64,000 bases of DNA from Manihot esculenta (GCF_001659605.2 NC_035177.2:34302136-34366135), one strand, 5' to 3'. Shown: positions 32,632 to 45,673, numbered from the stretch's first letter. Made by a program: numbers and translations. Notes: a model not told the origin generated them from the sequence alone.

Positions 32632-33139
32632 TGATGATCTGAGATCTAATAGAATAGGGTTTTACAAGGGTTTGTGTATTGAAGAATAAAACTTGGCCTA
32701 TCTCTCTAGAGGGGTATCCCTTTTATCCTTTTCTTCCTGCTCGCTGGTGACGTATAACGACTCTCCCATGATTGGACCACACGTCTCTGCCATTCAGATA
32801 TGGACGTACGAGGATATCGGCGTCTGCTCCATGCGTAACAGCCTCTGATTCTCCCCCGTGCGTACACTCGAGCGGATCTGCCAGGCTGTATGACGAGTCT
32901 CGTTCTGGATTCTGGGCTGGGCCGAGAGCTGGGCTGGACGCTGAACCCAGGAGGAGAAGGAATCCGTGGGGAGGTTATACGGGCTGGGCCGATCTTGATG
33001 AGGAAAAATCTGGTGGAGTCCGGCCTCAGGGATCTGGTGGTCCGGGCCTATTTTACTTGAGAGGGCATGTGGGCCTTCCTTTCATGGGTCGTGGCTGTAA
33101 TCTAGGCTCAGGATTGGGGGTAGGAAAATCCAACGGTTT
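32632..33139 (-). mobile_element. E3 5' LTR, end slightly truncated
   Basis: Plus strand starts TGATGATCTGAGATC and follows the other LTR to …AATCCAACGGT. The expected terminal CATCA is replaced by T-rich sequence of the AT repeat, so the last few bases and any target duplication are lost. Several substitutions relative to 19659-20169 are visible. Confidence 0.82.
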
Positions 33140-33658
33140 TTTATAGTATTCTTATATATTAAAAATATTTTTATAAAATATAATAACTATTTATAACTAA
33201 TCTTAGTACTTTATAGAATTATGAAATAATATTAAACGTGTATAAAATTATTGATACTATTTAATTACAAAATTATTATATTAATCTATTAAAATAATAA
33301 AAAATTTTATCACTAAATAAATGTATACAATATGATTAAATTATTTTTATATGTCTAATAGCAACATAATATTACTTTTAAGATTCTGAAATTATATAAT
33401 ACTAGTAATTTTTTATTTAAATATTAATAATAAAATTTATTAAATATTAATATATTAAAATTATAAAAATATTTATTATTATAAAAATATAATATAAATA
33501 ATATTATTAAATTAATATAATATAAATATATTATTATAATATATTAATAAATAAAAAATGAAAAAAAATTAAATCATTCCCCGAATCACTCTAAACGGCG
33601 CCAAAGTCGTTATTATTATTATTTTTTTTAAGAATAGCCCTGTTGTAACTCACACTGG

Positions 33659-33666
33659 CATCCGAC
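33659..33666. repeat. Target-site duplication CATCCGAC (left) of the hAT-type element
   Basis: Repeated exactly at 35183-35190. Copy B of the host repeat has a single site (GAGTCCGTC followed by TATGATTTAAA near 39530), i.e. the empty site. Confidence 0.9.
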
Positions 33667-35182
33667 TAGGGCTGAGCAGATTTCGGTTTAAACCGAAATA
33701 ACCGACCGAACCGAACCGAACTAAAAATTTGGTTTGGTTTTATTTTTAATTCGGTTCGGTTCGGTTTTAATTTTCTGAAAAATCGGTGATTTCGGTTCGG
33801 TTCGGTTTTAGATTCAAAAATTTCGATTAGACCGAACCGAACCGAAATCACTAAACTACGTCGTTTTGAAATGTACCCTTATATTTGCCCTAAATCTAAA
33901 AGCCTGAGTCACGCTACCCATCTCCATTCCACGCCGCCTCGCGAATTAGCAACGTTGACGACTCCTCACCTCACTGTCGGCGTCGGTCGTCACTCTCCAC
34001 GGAATCGTCGGCGTCGGTCGTCACTCTCCACGCGGCGCATACCTTCGTCTCTCTCAAACCAAATCCCTAATCTCCATCCTTCGCGTCTTCAATCCGTAGC
34101 CACAGCCACCCACCCCAGTCGCTAGTCCCACAGCCACCCACCGGCCACCCACCCTGCCACCCTTCGCGTCTCTCTCTCACGGCCATCGCTCGCGTCTCTC
34201 TCTCTCATAGCCGTCGCTCGCGTCTCTCTCTCTCATAGCCGTCGCTCGCGTCTCTCTCTCTCATAGCCGTCGCTCGCGAGACTCACTGTAAGTTTCATGA
34301 ACTTAGCTTGTAAGTTTAGCTTGTAAGTTTCAGTGTTTCACAGCCGTCTCTCTCACAGGTGATTCACAACACTCTAAATACTCAAAGAAGGTTCAGTTGC
34401 TCAGTCTCACCGTGTTGGTAGAGTTAGCTCAGGTATTTTTTTTTTTAAGAAAATTTTTTGGTGAGTAATTTCTGGGTTCTTTCTAGGATGAAATTTGGTT
34501 GCTGTAAGTGTTTGAATTATGCTTTTTTGGGTTTTGTTTCGAGTGTTTTGGTATTGTGTTTCTGGTAAATTTTGTTGCTACTTTGATCTGTTAGTGTTTT
34601 GCTGATTTCTTTTTTCCTTTAGTTTTAGTGCTACAGTTCATTTGATGGATTTACTGCTTGTGGAACTGCATCTTGTTTATGTTATTTGATTTTTTATGCT
34701 AAACGAGTGGTGCCAAGAATTATTTTAGAGATCTGCTCTTAGTTTTGGGAGCTTTGGGAGCTTCTGTTTCCGAGTTTCTTGTAATTATAATTTTCTTTTC
34801 TATCATAATTGTTTTATAATTTAACTATTATATTTGATTAAGTATATTAGGTTAAGTATATTAGGTTAATTGTTGATATTGTTTTGATGTTTGAATTGTT
34901 GATTAATTTGGATTTTATGATTAATTGATTGAATTTTATGATTAATTAAATATATTATGTTTAAATCAATTTTTATTAGGCCCAAATTATAATATAATTC
35001 AATGAAATTAGAAAAAAGGTTCAAAAATCGGTTTCGAACCGAACCGAACCGGTTCGGTTCGATTCGGTTCGGTTTTTTATCTTATTTGGTTCGGTTCGGT
35101 TTACATTTTGAAACAATTCGGTTAATTCGGTTTTGGCCGGTTCGATTCGGTACCGAACCGAACCGACCGATGCACACCCCTA
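33667..35182. mobile_element. Non-autonomous hAT-type DNA transposon, 1516 bp
   Basis: Terminal inverted repeats TAGGGCTGAGCA (left) and TAGGGGTGTGCA (right, reverse complement), an 8-bp target duplication, and subterminal arrays of TTCGGTT/AACCGAA on both sides are characteristic of plant hAT elements. The inside carries no transposase. Instead it has a gene-5'-end-like segment rich in CGTC and TCTCTC (33900-34400), possible splice donors (CACTGTAAGTTTC) and ordinary AT-rich sequence. It may have captured host sequence or retain the untranslated leader of its autonomous parent. Confidence 0.87.
34164..34278 (+). repeat. 28-bp tandem repeat inside the hAT-type element
   Basis: About four units of CGTCTCTCTCTCTCATAGCC followed by GTCGCTCG, the first diverged (…CACGGCCATCGCTCG). 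Confidence 0.85.
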
Positions 35183-36591
35183 CATCCGACTATGATTTAA
35201 ATTTTTTTTTTAATTATTAAAATATTATAATAATATAAATTAATTAATATATTATTTTTATATTATATTAATTTAATAATTTTATTCATATTATATTTTT
35301 TAAAAATAATTTTTTTATAATATATTTTATTAATTTTATTGAGTTGTTATTATACCGTCGTAAATAATTATGAAATAATATTAATTTTATAATAATGTAT
35401 ATAATTATAGAATAATATTAATTTTATAATCTTGAAATTATATGAGGTGAGTAATATTTTTAATTTAAATATGAATAATAAAATATATTAATATTTAAAA
35501 TTATAGAATAAAATTATATTGCGATTAAATATTGTATTCAATGATCCGATTGTTTATAATTTATAAAAAACAATAAATTTTATTAATTTATTCTGAGATT
35601 AAATTGATTTATTTATTTATCTATTATAATTTTATTTTATTTTATTTTTTAAAAAGTTTTTAATTTTTTAAAATTTATTATATTTAAAATAAATATAATT
35701 AAAAAATTAATAAACAATTATATTTTTTAATATACGTAAAAAATAAGATACTTTATGTTTTGCAATTGGAGTATTATGTCTTTACTCTAATATTTTAAGA
35801 ATTAAATTATCTAGTTTAAATTGATACAGAAAAAAGTTGACGTATTATGTTTTACTCTAACATTTTAAGAATTAAATTATCTAGTTTAAATTGATACAGA
35901 AAAAAGTTGGAAAGAAAAATATTTTTTAAAAGAATTGATTTAAAGAAAAATATTATTTTAATTTAAAATTATTTTTATACTCTTTGGAGCTGATTTGCTG
36001 CTTCAAGGATCGGTTCAGGTGTATAGCGGGAGGGTAGAGTATTTATATAACCTGGTGTTGGATGCTTTGGAGTTTCTTTCTAAAAAGAGGTTTGGTTTCT
36101 GTATTTCTCTTTCGACTTTTATCATTTCTTTATGATTAAGTTCTAATTGGATTAAATAAAGCAAATATTCTTGTAAAAATTTAATTTCTTTCTCTAAAGT
36201 TATTGGATATAGATTTTAGAGGATTTCTTCAATTAGGTAGAGGTCACATCTTTTACCTATTTAATTGTAGAATAATTTGTAAAAGTACATATATGTAGCT
36301 TTTAATTTTATCATTGTGCTCATGATTTTATAAATTTATTGTTACCGAATTCATATTGACTTTTAATTTTTTAAAATTTATTATCGTCTTTTATATCTGA
36401 TATGTAAAACTGATAATACGTTATATATTTTATAATGCATTATATCCCTGCACACCTCAAGTTATACTTATTTTGTCAATAAATTTCACAAGGTTTACTT
36501 TTGTGGATATACTTTCACATCAGCTTGCCCATTTATTGGGAGCCACTATGCCATCTATGTAGTACTTTTGTTCATTTTATGCATTTGGAAT

Positions 36592-37252
36592 AGACAGGAG
36601 CAATCAGAGGGCACATCAGTTCAGCCAGAGTAAAGTGGTTCCCATGCAGTATCTGATGAAGAAAATCATCAATTTTGGTGCTCGACGATGTCCCTAGTGG
36701 GTTTAAATACTTCACTCTATATGGTGATGCTATGATACAAATATCAGCTAAATTGTTCATTATAAGGCAGTGGAAGCAAGGAATTCCTTAGATATTTCAA
36801 CTAGTAAAGATGCTTCTTTCTATCACTTTGTGAAACCACCAGCGAACCTTGTTGTTCTTGAAGATGATTGCTTGGATACCAGTGGTGATGGTGGAGAATT
36901 AGAATCATACCTGGTATGACTTATGTTTGTATCTTTCCTATATTGATGAATTTTCTATTTTTTCTGCATTCTTTGTAGTTAGCCACCAATAATCTTTATA
37001 GGGATTTTATTCTTTTAGATCTATGCGATTCTGTGATAGTGGATGATTTTTTGAAGATCGATGAAACTAAAAAAAGTACCAAACAGTATTCATAGGAGAA
37101 GCTCAACTTGCAAGAGCTTTCGGTCCCCCACAAGACTTCGAGAGAATTGCACACAACTATCACTTAGAAAGAACCTGGATGAAAATCTCAACCAACCTCC
37201 TATGGATGATTACAGTGTTGGAGTGAATAACTGTAATGTGGAGCCCATATGA
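36592..37252 (+). pseudogene. Exon-like gene fragment, copy A
   Basis: Encodes, with breaks, the same peptides as 41886-42540 (E-Q-S-E-G-T-S…, [20 protein letters not shown]). A GT…AG intron follows (GTATGACTTATG near 36916 to TTTGTAG near 36980) and a second exon-like part. Frame breaks occur in the Q-F-W-C segment, where copy A has lost a base, and at a premature stop. I do not recognise the family. It looks like a host gene piece carried in the tandem repeat and now decayed. Confidence 0.5.
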
Positions 37253-39759
37253 ATATGATGATGACAAAGATTGAACTCGAAACATATGCAAGTTAAATGT
37301 CTGATGGCTATCACTAAAAAGAAAATTTTATTTTTAAAATTTTTGCTAATCGCGACTGATTGAAATTTAGTAGAGCCACCATATGCTTTAACTAGGGTTG
37401 TGCATGGTTTTGTGAGTTCTAATTGAGTATATGAAAAAAAAAATTGATAGTGTAAATCGAATCAAATTTATCTCGTTATTTAATTTAAGTTAAGATTTTG
37501 TATTAAGAACTGTAACGAATGGAAATCGTATAAAAAATTAATATTAAATTAAAATTATATATGCGAAATGTATAATTTATTATTTTATTTGTTATTTTTT
37601 AATTGCTTTAATTTTTATTATATTTTTTATTTTATATTTTTATTATTTTTAATTATTTTAAAATTGTTATTTATTTTATTTTTCATAATTCTATTTAATT
37701 TTATTTTATTTTTAAAAATTTTTAAAATTTTTTTTAATATTTAATAAAATTTATATATTTAAAATAAATATAATTAAAAGTTAAATAAATATATTTTTTA
37801 ATATACATAAAAAATAAAATAGATAAAAATTATGAGAATAAAAAATGAGATACATTAATTTTTTGCAATTGGAGCATTATGTCTTTACTCCAATATTTTA
37901 AGAATTAAATTATCTATGATTGATAGGGAAAAAGTTGAAGGAAAGAAAAATATTTTCTAAAAAACGTTGATTTAAAGAAAAACATTATTTTAATTTCAAA
38001 TTATTTTTATACTCTTTCCCCAACATTGAAAACCCATTTTGCAAATCAAATTTAAAATACTTCTTATTTTTTATTTTTCTTTATTATTTTTAAATTAATA
38101 AAAATAAAATATTTAGAATTATAGAATAAAATTATTATATATCTAATATAATATAAATATTAATTTATAATATTTTATTATAATATATTATTTGGGGTCG
38201 GGTGTTAAATAATAATCCAAAATGGTGTTTTGTGTTTGTTAAATAGGCGGGTATTATTTGTTTTATTTTTTTTAAATTGTGGCGATAATTTAATTTTTTT
38301 ATTTTTTAATTATTAATATATTATAATAAAATATTTATATTTTATTAGTTTAATATATTATTATGATATATTTTATTAATTTTAACATATTATTATAATA
38401 ATATTATAATTAGATAATACTAATTATAAATTTATTTACTGTTATTAAATATATGTACAAGGGTATTGAATTAAATAATTAATAAATAAATAAATAAACA
38501 AATAAATAAATTAATATGAATATTAAAATTATAAAAATTAAATTTATTTTTTATTGAACTGCTATTTAGAATTATAGAATAAAATTATTTTATAATTTAA
38601 ATAATTAATGAATAAATAATTAAATTAATTGATTAATTAATATGGATATTCAAAATTAAAAAATTAAATTTATTTTTTACTGGACTGCTATTTAGAATTA
38701 TAGAATAAAATTATGCTGCAATTAAATTATGTACGCTATTATTTGATTATTTATAATTTATCAAATATAATAAATTTAATTAATTTATTCTGTAATTAAA
38801 TTAATTAATTTATTTTTTTTTAATAAATTATAAACAAAGCAGTTTTCATATAATATCTAATAACAAAGTAATATAATAATTTTAAATATTTTATGTGGAT
38901 TATTTATAGTTTATTAAAAAAAATAAATTAAGTAATTAATTCAGTGAAATATTTTACACCGATTTAATAGTAAAATAATATTATAATTCTAAATATTTTT
39001 ATATGCAGTCTCTTTACTATTAATTTTTATAATATTTTTATATATTAAAAATATTTTTATAAAATATAATAACTATTTTATTTTATAGAGTTATGAAATA
39101 AGTATAAAATTACTGGTATTATTTAATTATAAAATTATTATATTAATTTATTAAAATAATATAAAATTTTATTATTGGATAAATATATACGATATGATTG
39201 AATTATTTTTATACATATAATTACAATATAATATTAATTTTAAGATTCTAAAATTATATAATATTAGTAATTTTTTATATAAATATTAATAATAAAATCT
39301 ATTAAAAATTAATATATTAAAATTATAAAAAAAATATCTATTATTATAAAAATATAATATAAATAATGTTATTAGATTAATATAATATAAATATATTATT
39401 ATAATATATTAACAAGTAAAAAATAAAAAAAAATTAAATCATTCCCTAAACGACTTTAAACGGCTCTAGGTTATTATTTATTTATTTATTTATTTTTTAC
39501 TTTTAAGAATAACCCTGGCATAACTTATAGTGGAGTCCGTCTATGATTTAAATTTTTTTATTTTTTAATTATTAAAATATTATAATAATATAAATTAATT
39601 AATATATTATTTTTATATTATATTAATTTAATAATTTTATTTATATTATATTATTTTAATAATAAATATTTTTATAATATATTTTATTAATTTTATTAGG
39701 CTGTTATTATGCAGTCTCAGTCCTACATAATATTAATTTTATAGCACTATACATAATTA

Positions 39760-39768
39760 TAAAATAAT
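39760..39768. repeat. Target-site duplication TAAAATAAT (left) of the Mutator-like element
   Basis: Repeated exactly at 40833-40841. Copy A holds the uninterrupted site (TAGAATAATATTAATTTT near 35412). Confidence 0.88.
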
Positions 39769-40832
39769 GAAAAAATTACTTTTTAGTCTCTGAAGTATAC
39801 CGTAATTAACGGATTCGTCCCTCTATTTTTAGAACCCAACACTTTCGTCCCTGAGGTTTAATTCCCTCAAAATTAGAGGTCCCTCCATAAAAAATGCCAT
39901 TAGTGACAGGAAAAATGACTGAACTATCTTTTCTTGAATCGAATATTTTAGTCCCTAAAATTTAATTTCTACAAATTTATAGGTCCTTCTCTTAAAAAAT
40001 TGAAGGAAAAAATATATTTTCATCCCTAAGATATTACATAATTAACAGATTTGTCCCTCTATTTTTCGAATTCAACACTTTAGTTCCTGAAATTTAATTT
40101 CGTCAAAATTTAATAAAGAAAATCTCAAACTCAATCTCCATAAACAAATAAAAATTTTAATAAATTTAATATTGAAATTCAGCAAAAATAATAAAAATAA
40201 AAATATATAAAATTTAAATTATTAAAAATAAAAAGTTAAAACTCAATAGAAATTAATTTTGTAATGTCGTTCGCTGTCGATCACTACTCGCCATTTAGAA
40301 AATTTATTAAAATATTTTTGACATTTTAAAAAGTCTACTAGTTAGTCTTTCCGTTAATTTTAGTCGTTAAGTATTATAAAAAAAAATCTAAAATACCCCT
40401 GATATGGAGGGACTAATTAGTAAATTTTTTAATAATTTGAGGGACCAACTAATAATTTTTTCTAAACTATAAGGACTAAATAGTAAAATATTTAGTGATA
40501 AAATTAATAGAAAAACTAACTAATTGACTTTTTAAAATTTTAGGGATATTTTAATATATTTTTCAAAATTGAGGGACTAAGTAGCAGGTTTTTCTATACT
40601 ATAGGGACTAAATAATCATTTTTATTTTATGATTGATAAGGGTATTTTTAGAATTATATTTATTCTCTTTTCTTTGACCAAGTGGAAATCATTGACTTAA
40701 CAGAAATTTTTTACGGAGAGACCTTGAATTTTGATGGAATTAAACCTTGAGGACGAAAGTGTTGGATTCTAAAACTAGAGGGACAAATCGGTTAATTATG
40801 CTATATCTCAGGAACTAAAAAATAATTTTTTC
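39769..40832. mobile_element. Non-autonomous Mutator-like element (MITE), 1064 bp
   Basis: Terminal inverted repeats of about 125 bp start GAAAAAATTA at both ends and contain matching TCCCTCTA and CCAACACTTTCGTCC segments. The 9-bp target duplication is the Mutator superfamily hallmark. The interior has a further diverged repeat of the terminal sequence (about 40000-40110) and no transposase. GTCCCT-rich phrases recur in both orientations, giving strong foldback potential. Confidence 0.87.
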
Positions 40833-41885
40833 TAAAATAATATTAATTTTATAATTATAAAATTATATTGTAATTAAATGTTATTCTCATCACCCGATTG
40901 TTTACGATTTATCAAAAACAATAAATTTAATTAATTTATTTCGTGATTAAATTAATTTATTTATTTACCTATTATAATTCTATTTTATTTTATTTTTAAA
41001 AAATTTCTAAATTTTTTTAATATTTAATAAAATTTAATATATTTAAAATAAATATAATTAAAAAATTAATAAAAGTTATATTTTTTAATATATATAAAAA
41101 AAGGAGATACTTTATTTCTTGCAATTGGAGTATTATATCTTTACTCCAACATTTTAAGAATTAAATTATCTAGTTTGGATTGATACAGAAAAAAAGTTTG
41201 AAAGAAAAAAAATTTCTAAAAGAATTAATTTAAAGAAAAAATATTATTTTAATTTAAAATTATTTTTGTACCCTTTGGAGCTGCTTTCCATCTTCAAGGT
41301 TCGGATCAGATGTATAGCAGGAGGGTCTGAGTACTTATATAACCTAGTGTTGCATGCTTTAGAGTTTCTTTCTAAAAAGAGGTTTGGTTTCTGTATTTCC
41401 CCTCCAACTTTTATCATTTCTTTATGATTAAGTTCTAATTATACTAAACAAAGCAAATTTTTTTGTAAAAAGTTAATTTATGTATCTGAAATTACTGAAT
41501 ATAGATTTTAGAGGACTTGTTCAATTAGGTATAAATTACATATTTTTTCTATTTAATTGTAGAATAATTTGTGAGAGTATATATGTAGCCTTTAATTTTG
41601 TATTGTGTTTATGATTTTGTAAGAATTCACATTGACTTTTAATTTTCAAAATTTTGTTATCGTGTTTTATATCTAATATATAAAGCTTACAATGTGTTAT
41701 ATATTTTAGATTGCATTATATCCCTACACAGCCACAAGTTATGCTTATTTTGTCAATAAATTTCACAAGATTAGCTGTCCAAGATCATTTTATCAATATC
41801 TTGAATTTGGTTTACTTTTACATCAGCTTGCCAAAGTCACTATGCCAACTATGTAGTACTTTTTGTTGATTTTATCATTTGGAAT

Positions 41886-42540
41886 AGACAGGAGCAATCA
41901 GAGGGCACATCAGTTCAGCCAGAGCAAAGTGGTTTCCATGCAGTTTCTGATGAAGAAAATGATCAATTTTGGTGCCTAGATGATGTCCCTGGTGGGTTTA
42001 AATACTTCACTCTATATGGTGATGTTATGATGCAAATATCAGCTAAATTGTTCACAGTAGAAGCAAGGAATTCCTTAGATACTTCAACCGGTAAAGATGC
42101 TTCTTTCTATCACTTTTGAAACCACCAGCAAATCTTGTTGTCCTTGAAGGTGATTGCTTGGATACCTGGTGATGGTGGAGAATTAGAATCATACCTGGTG
42201 TGACTTATGTTTGCATCTTTCCTATATTGATGAATTTTCTATCTGTGACAATTGTCTTTTTCTGTATTCATGCAGTTAGCCACTAATGATCACAAGGATT
42301 TCATTCTCTTAAACTCATGTGATTTTGTGGCGGTGGATGATTTTTTGAAGGGAGATAAACTGGAAAAAGTATCAAACAGTACTTATAAGGGAAGCTCAAC
42401 TTGCAAGAGTTTTCAGTCCCTCATAAGACTTCCCGTGGAACTGCACACAACTCATCACTTGGAAAGAACCTGGATGAAAATCTCAACCAACCTCCTATGG
42501 TTGATTACAGTATTGGAGTGAATAATTATAATATAGAGGC
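41886..42540 (+). pseudogene. Exon-like gene fragment, copy B
   Basis: Exon-like part 1 (about 41890-42195) encodes E-Q-S-E-G-T-S-V-Q-P-E-Q-S-G-F-H, then D-D-V-P-G-G-F-K-Y-F-T-L-Y-G-D and L-V-V-L-E-G-D-C-L-D. A donor GTGTGACTT near 42198 and an acceptor TTCATGCAG near 42273 bound an intron. Part 2 encodes L-A-T-N-D-H-K-D-F-I-L-L-N. A 3-base-type loss in Y-H-F-(V)-K-P-P and a second small deletion break the frame. Better preserved than copy A. Family not recognised. Confidence 0.5.
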
Positions 42541-43162
42541 AGGTATTTTTGCTTATGGTAATTATGAAGATGGTAACCATGTGTTTGGAATCTGGAAACT
42601 TGGAGAATTCAGAAGATGATGACAACGATGGAGGTGAGGCATATGCAATTTAAATCTGAACTGATGGTTATAACCAAAAAAAGATTTTATTTCTAAAATT
42701 TTTATCAATCGCAACTAATTGAAACCTATCAGAAGCCACCGATTGTGCATGATTTTTGTGAGTTCTGATTTAATTGAAAAATCATGCCCAAATCATATAA
42801 AAAAAAAAAAGAAAAAATTAATAGTGTAAGAAATCGAATCGAATTTATAGAGTTATTTAATTCTAGTCAAAATTTTTTATAAAAATTGTACTTAATCGAA
42901 ACCGTATAAAAAACATTAATATTAAATCAATATTATATATATCAAATATATAATTTACTATTTTATTTGCTATTTTTTAATAGCTTTAATTTTTTTATTA
43001 TATTTTTTATTTTATAATTCTTTTTATTTTTTAATTATTTTAAAATTGTTATTTATTTTATTTTTTATAATTCTATTTTATTTTCAAAAATTTTTACTTT
43101 TTTTTAATATTTAATAAAAATTATATATTTAAAATAAATACAATTAAAAGTTAAAAAAACAT

Positions 43163-43177
<15 letters not shown>

Positions 43178-43206
<29 letters not shown>
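43178..43206. repeat. (AT)n microsatellite
   Basis: Uninterrupted AT dinucleotide run of about 28 bp within AT-rich repeat copy B. Confidence 0.85.
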
Positions 43207-43208
<2 letters not shown>

Positions 43209-44008
43209 TATGAGAAGAAAAAATGAGATACATTATTTTTTGCAATTGGAGCATTATGTCTTTACTCCAACATTTTAAGAATTAAATTTGGATTGATAAG
43301 TTGAAGGAAAGAAAAATATTTTCTAAAAAATTGATTTAGAGAAAAACATATTTTAATTTAAAATTATTTTTATACACTCATTTTGCAAATCAAATTGAAA
43401 ATACTTCTTATTTTTATTTTTTTATTATGTTTGAATTAATAAAATTAAAATATTTAGAATTATGGAATAAAATTATTATATATTTAATACAATATAAATA
43501 TTAATTTATAATATTTTATTATAATATATTATTTAGAGTCGGGTGTTAGGTGATAGTCGAAAGGGATATTTGGCGTCTATTAAATAGGCGGACATTATTT
43601 ATTTTGTTTTTTTTTTAAATTGTGGCCATAATTTAAATTTTTTATTTTTTAATTATTAATATTTTATAATAAAATATTTATATTATATTAATTTAATATA
43701 TTATTATAATATATTTTATTAATCTTAACATATTATTATAATTAAATAATATTAATTATAAATTTATTTACTGTTATTAAATATATTTACAAAGTATTGA
43801 ATTAAATAATTAATAAAAAAATAAGTTAATTAATTAATATAAATATTTAAAATTATAAAAATTAAATTTAATATGGATTTGATATATATCCAGACGGTGG
43901 AAATTTGGATGATTCATGGAGCTCGAAGCATATTAAAACTCTGAAAACTTGAATGATTTAGAAGATGATGATGATGAAGCATGAGGCATATGCAACATAA
44001 ATCTAGAG

Positions 44009-45673
44009 ATTCTAGTTATGTCATTGAATTTTAAGTCTTTATCATCTTCTGTACCGGTATCTTCTTCTTTTTCTTCTATTATTTTTTCTTTGTTTTTTAG
44101 GTTTTTATCTAATTCCAATTGATCACATCTATATTTTAAGTGTCTTACTTCTTTTTTCAATTGTCTAATTTCATATTGTAAGTCCATTGAAGAAATTGAT
44201 GATGATATTGCTGTTACAGGTTTTTTGTATTTAAACATTCGTTCTACATTTTCAAAAGTTGTTGGTGGTTCAGGTACTTGGTTGATTTCTTCATTTATTA
44301 ATTTTGACAATTTTTTGAAAAATTTTCTTTTTATGTTTGAATCTTCTATCTGATCTATTTGTTCTAGTACTTGATTATATTCGGTTAAAACATTTATTTT
44401 ATTACAATTACAAATTTCTCCTTTGCAATTATGATTACTTTCTATAGTGTTATCACTATCATCAGTGGTGTCACTATTATAATTTTCTTCTTCTGATTCT
44501 GAAGAGGATATTTTTATTTGATCAATTTTTTCTAATAATTGTTCCATATTTTCTATTTTTAATTCTATACCTAATTCATGTATCTTTTTTCTGGCAGGGC
44601 ATTCCTTTGCATAATGTCCTTTTTGATTACATAAGTAACAGGTTATGTTTGTTTTGTTTATGGTTCTTTTGAAATTATTATTTCTTTTATACTTTTCTTT
44701 CCTAAACTTTTTTCGTTTAAAAGGGTTTTTATATGATTGCCTATTATATGGTTTCTTTTGATAAGTATATTTTTTGTAAATTTTGTTTTGTCTAAAAGGT
44801 TGATACCTTTTATATTTTTGTTTTCTTATTGTTCCAAAACCAAATTGTTCACACCAGTTACCTAATTCTTTCTTTGATTGTCTATTTTTCAATTTTAATT
44901 TATTTTGTAATTTCATATCTCTACACAGTCTTATTCCTGTTAAATTTACACATGTTATTAGATCTCCATAAGTTAAATCATCATAAGATATATGTCCATA
45001 TTTTTGTTCAATTGTTTCTTTGACTTTTGTTGAAAATAAACGTGGTAATCCTGTTAGAAATTTTTCTTTCCAATGATAAGCATTTGGGTCTGCTAAGGCA
45101 TATACTCTTTTTAAGAAATTGTCTTTATACCATCTAAAATTTTCTAACTTTCTACATTTAATATTTTGTAGAATTTCACTATTTCTTTCAGTATATAAGT
45201 CTAAATCTCCTATAAAATGTGATATTATATTATACACTAAATATGTTAATGTTAATGATACTGGTTCTCCTGTTATTGGGTTAATAACTGGTTCTCCTGT
45301 TGTCGTATCTATTGTTTGTGCCGTTAATATACTGGTTTTTATTTCATCACTTAATAATTTATCCCACCAAGTACGTAGTTCTCCTGTAAATCCTAGAATT
45401 ATATTTTCTGCTGCCTGTCTTTCAGTAATTCCTACCCTTTGTTTATATATATTGCCTACAATTATCATTTCTTTGGTTATTTGTATAATTTCGACTTCTG
45501 ATCTGTCATCTATGTTCCATTCATATATATTTTTTGCATTGTATTGTTTTTGTTTTCTATCTAAAATTTTTAAATCATCTGGACCATTATTTTGTCTTTC
45601 TATGGTATTTAATGGAATATGGTATTCTTGATCATTTTCAGAATCTGTTAGTTCTAAGGGGTTATTTATTGTT
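44009..45673 (-). mobile_element. Inverted partial copy of the endogenous pararetrovirus: coat protein C-terminal part to protease start
   Basis: The minus strand matches 46761-48253 plus 55890-56061 of the plus-strand copy over exactly the same length, 1665 bp, with no indel and only scattered substitutions. At the protein level three differences stand out: D/N, K/E and E/Q. The frame is open throughout, covers the central and C-terminal coat protein with zinc knuckle C-Y-L-C-N-Q-K-G-H-Y-A-K-E-C, and runs into the protease linker. The left end joins the AT-rich repeat at 44008/44009; the right end joins plus-strand viral sequence at 45673/45674. It lacks the copia element. Confidence 0.9.

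Larger units (their letters stand above)
19659..33139 (-). mobile_element. E3, Ty3/gypsy element of the Tat lineage with an antisense gene
   Basis: About 13.5 kb, transcribed on the minus strand: 5' LTR 32632-33139, primer site, gag, protease-RT-RNase H, second (archaeal-type) RNase H, integrase, minisatellite, a long 3' region carrying plus-strand genes, polypurine tract, 3' LTR 19659-20169. Dual RNase H, no chromodomain, a long 3' region and opposite-strand ORFs are known marks of the Tat group. Multiple stops in gag, RT and integrase make it defective. It sits within the AT-rich repeat; a target duplication could not be confirmed because the right LTR lacks its last bases. Confidence 0.88.
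33140..39005. repeat. AT-rich tandem repeat, copy A (holds the hAT-type element)
   Basis: Collinear with copy B (39006-44008). Shared landmarks are ATATATTAAAAATATTTTTA (33153/39039), AAACGGC near 33594/39459, TCTATGATTTAAA (35187/39540), GCAATTGGAG (35763 and 37864/41119 and 43239), the exon-like fragments (36592/41886) and GGGTCGGGTGTTA (38194/43540). Allowing for insertions, the unit is about 4.2-4.4 kb. Apart from the exon-like fragment and the DNA transposon it holds only AT-rich sequence with no supportable gene. Confidence 0.75.
39006..44008. repeat. AT-rich tandem repeat, copy B (holds the Mutator-like element; right end cut by the virus)
   Basis: Collinear with copy A by the landmarks listed there, and ends at the viral junction inside the GAGGCATATGCAACATAAAT segment that also occurs in the other copies. 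Contains an (AT)n run at about 43178-43206. No supportable gene beyond the exon-like fragment. Confidence 0.72.

Noticed and set aside
33666..35220. ORFs at the two ends of the hAT-type element (33666-33851 minus, 35002-35220 plus)
   Set aside because: They translate the TTCGGTT subterminal arrays and cross the element boundary.
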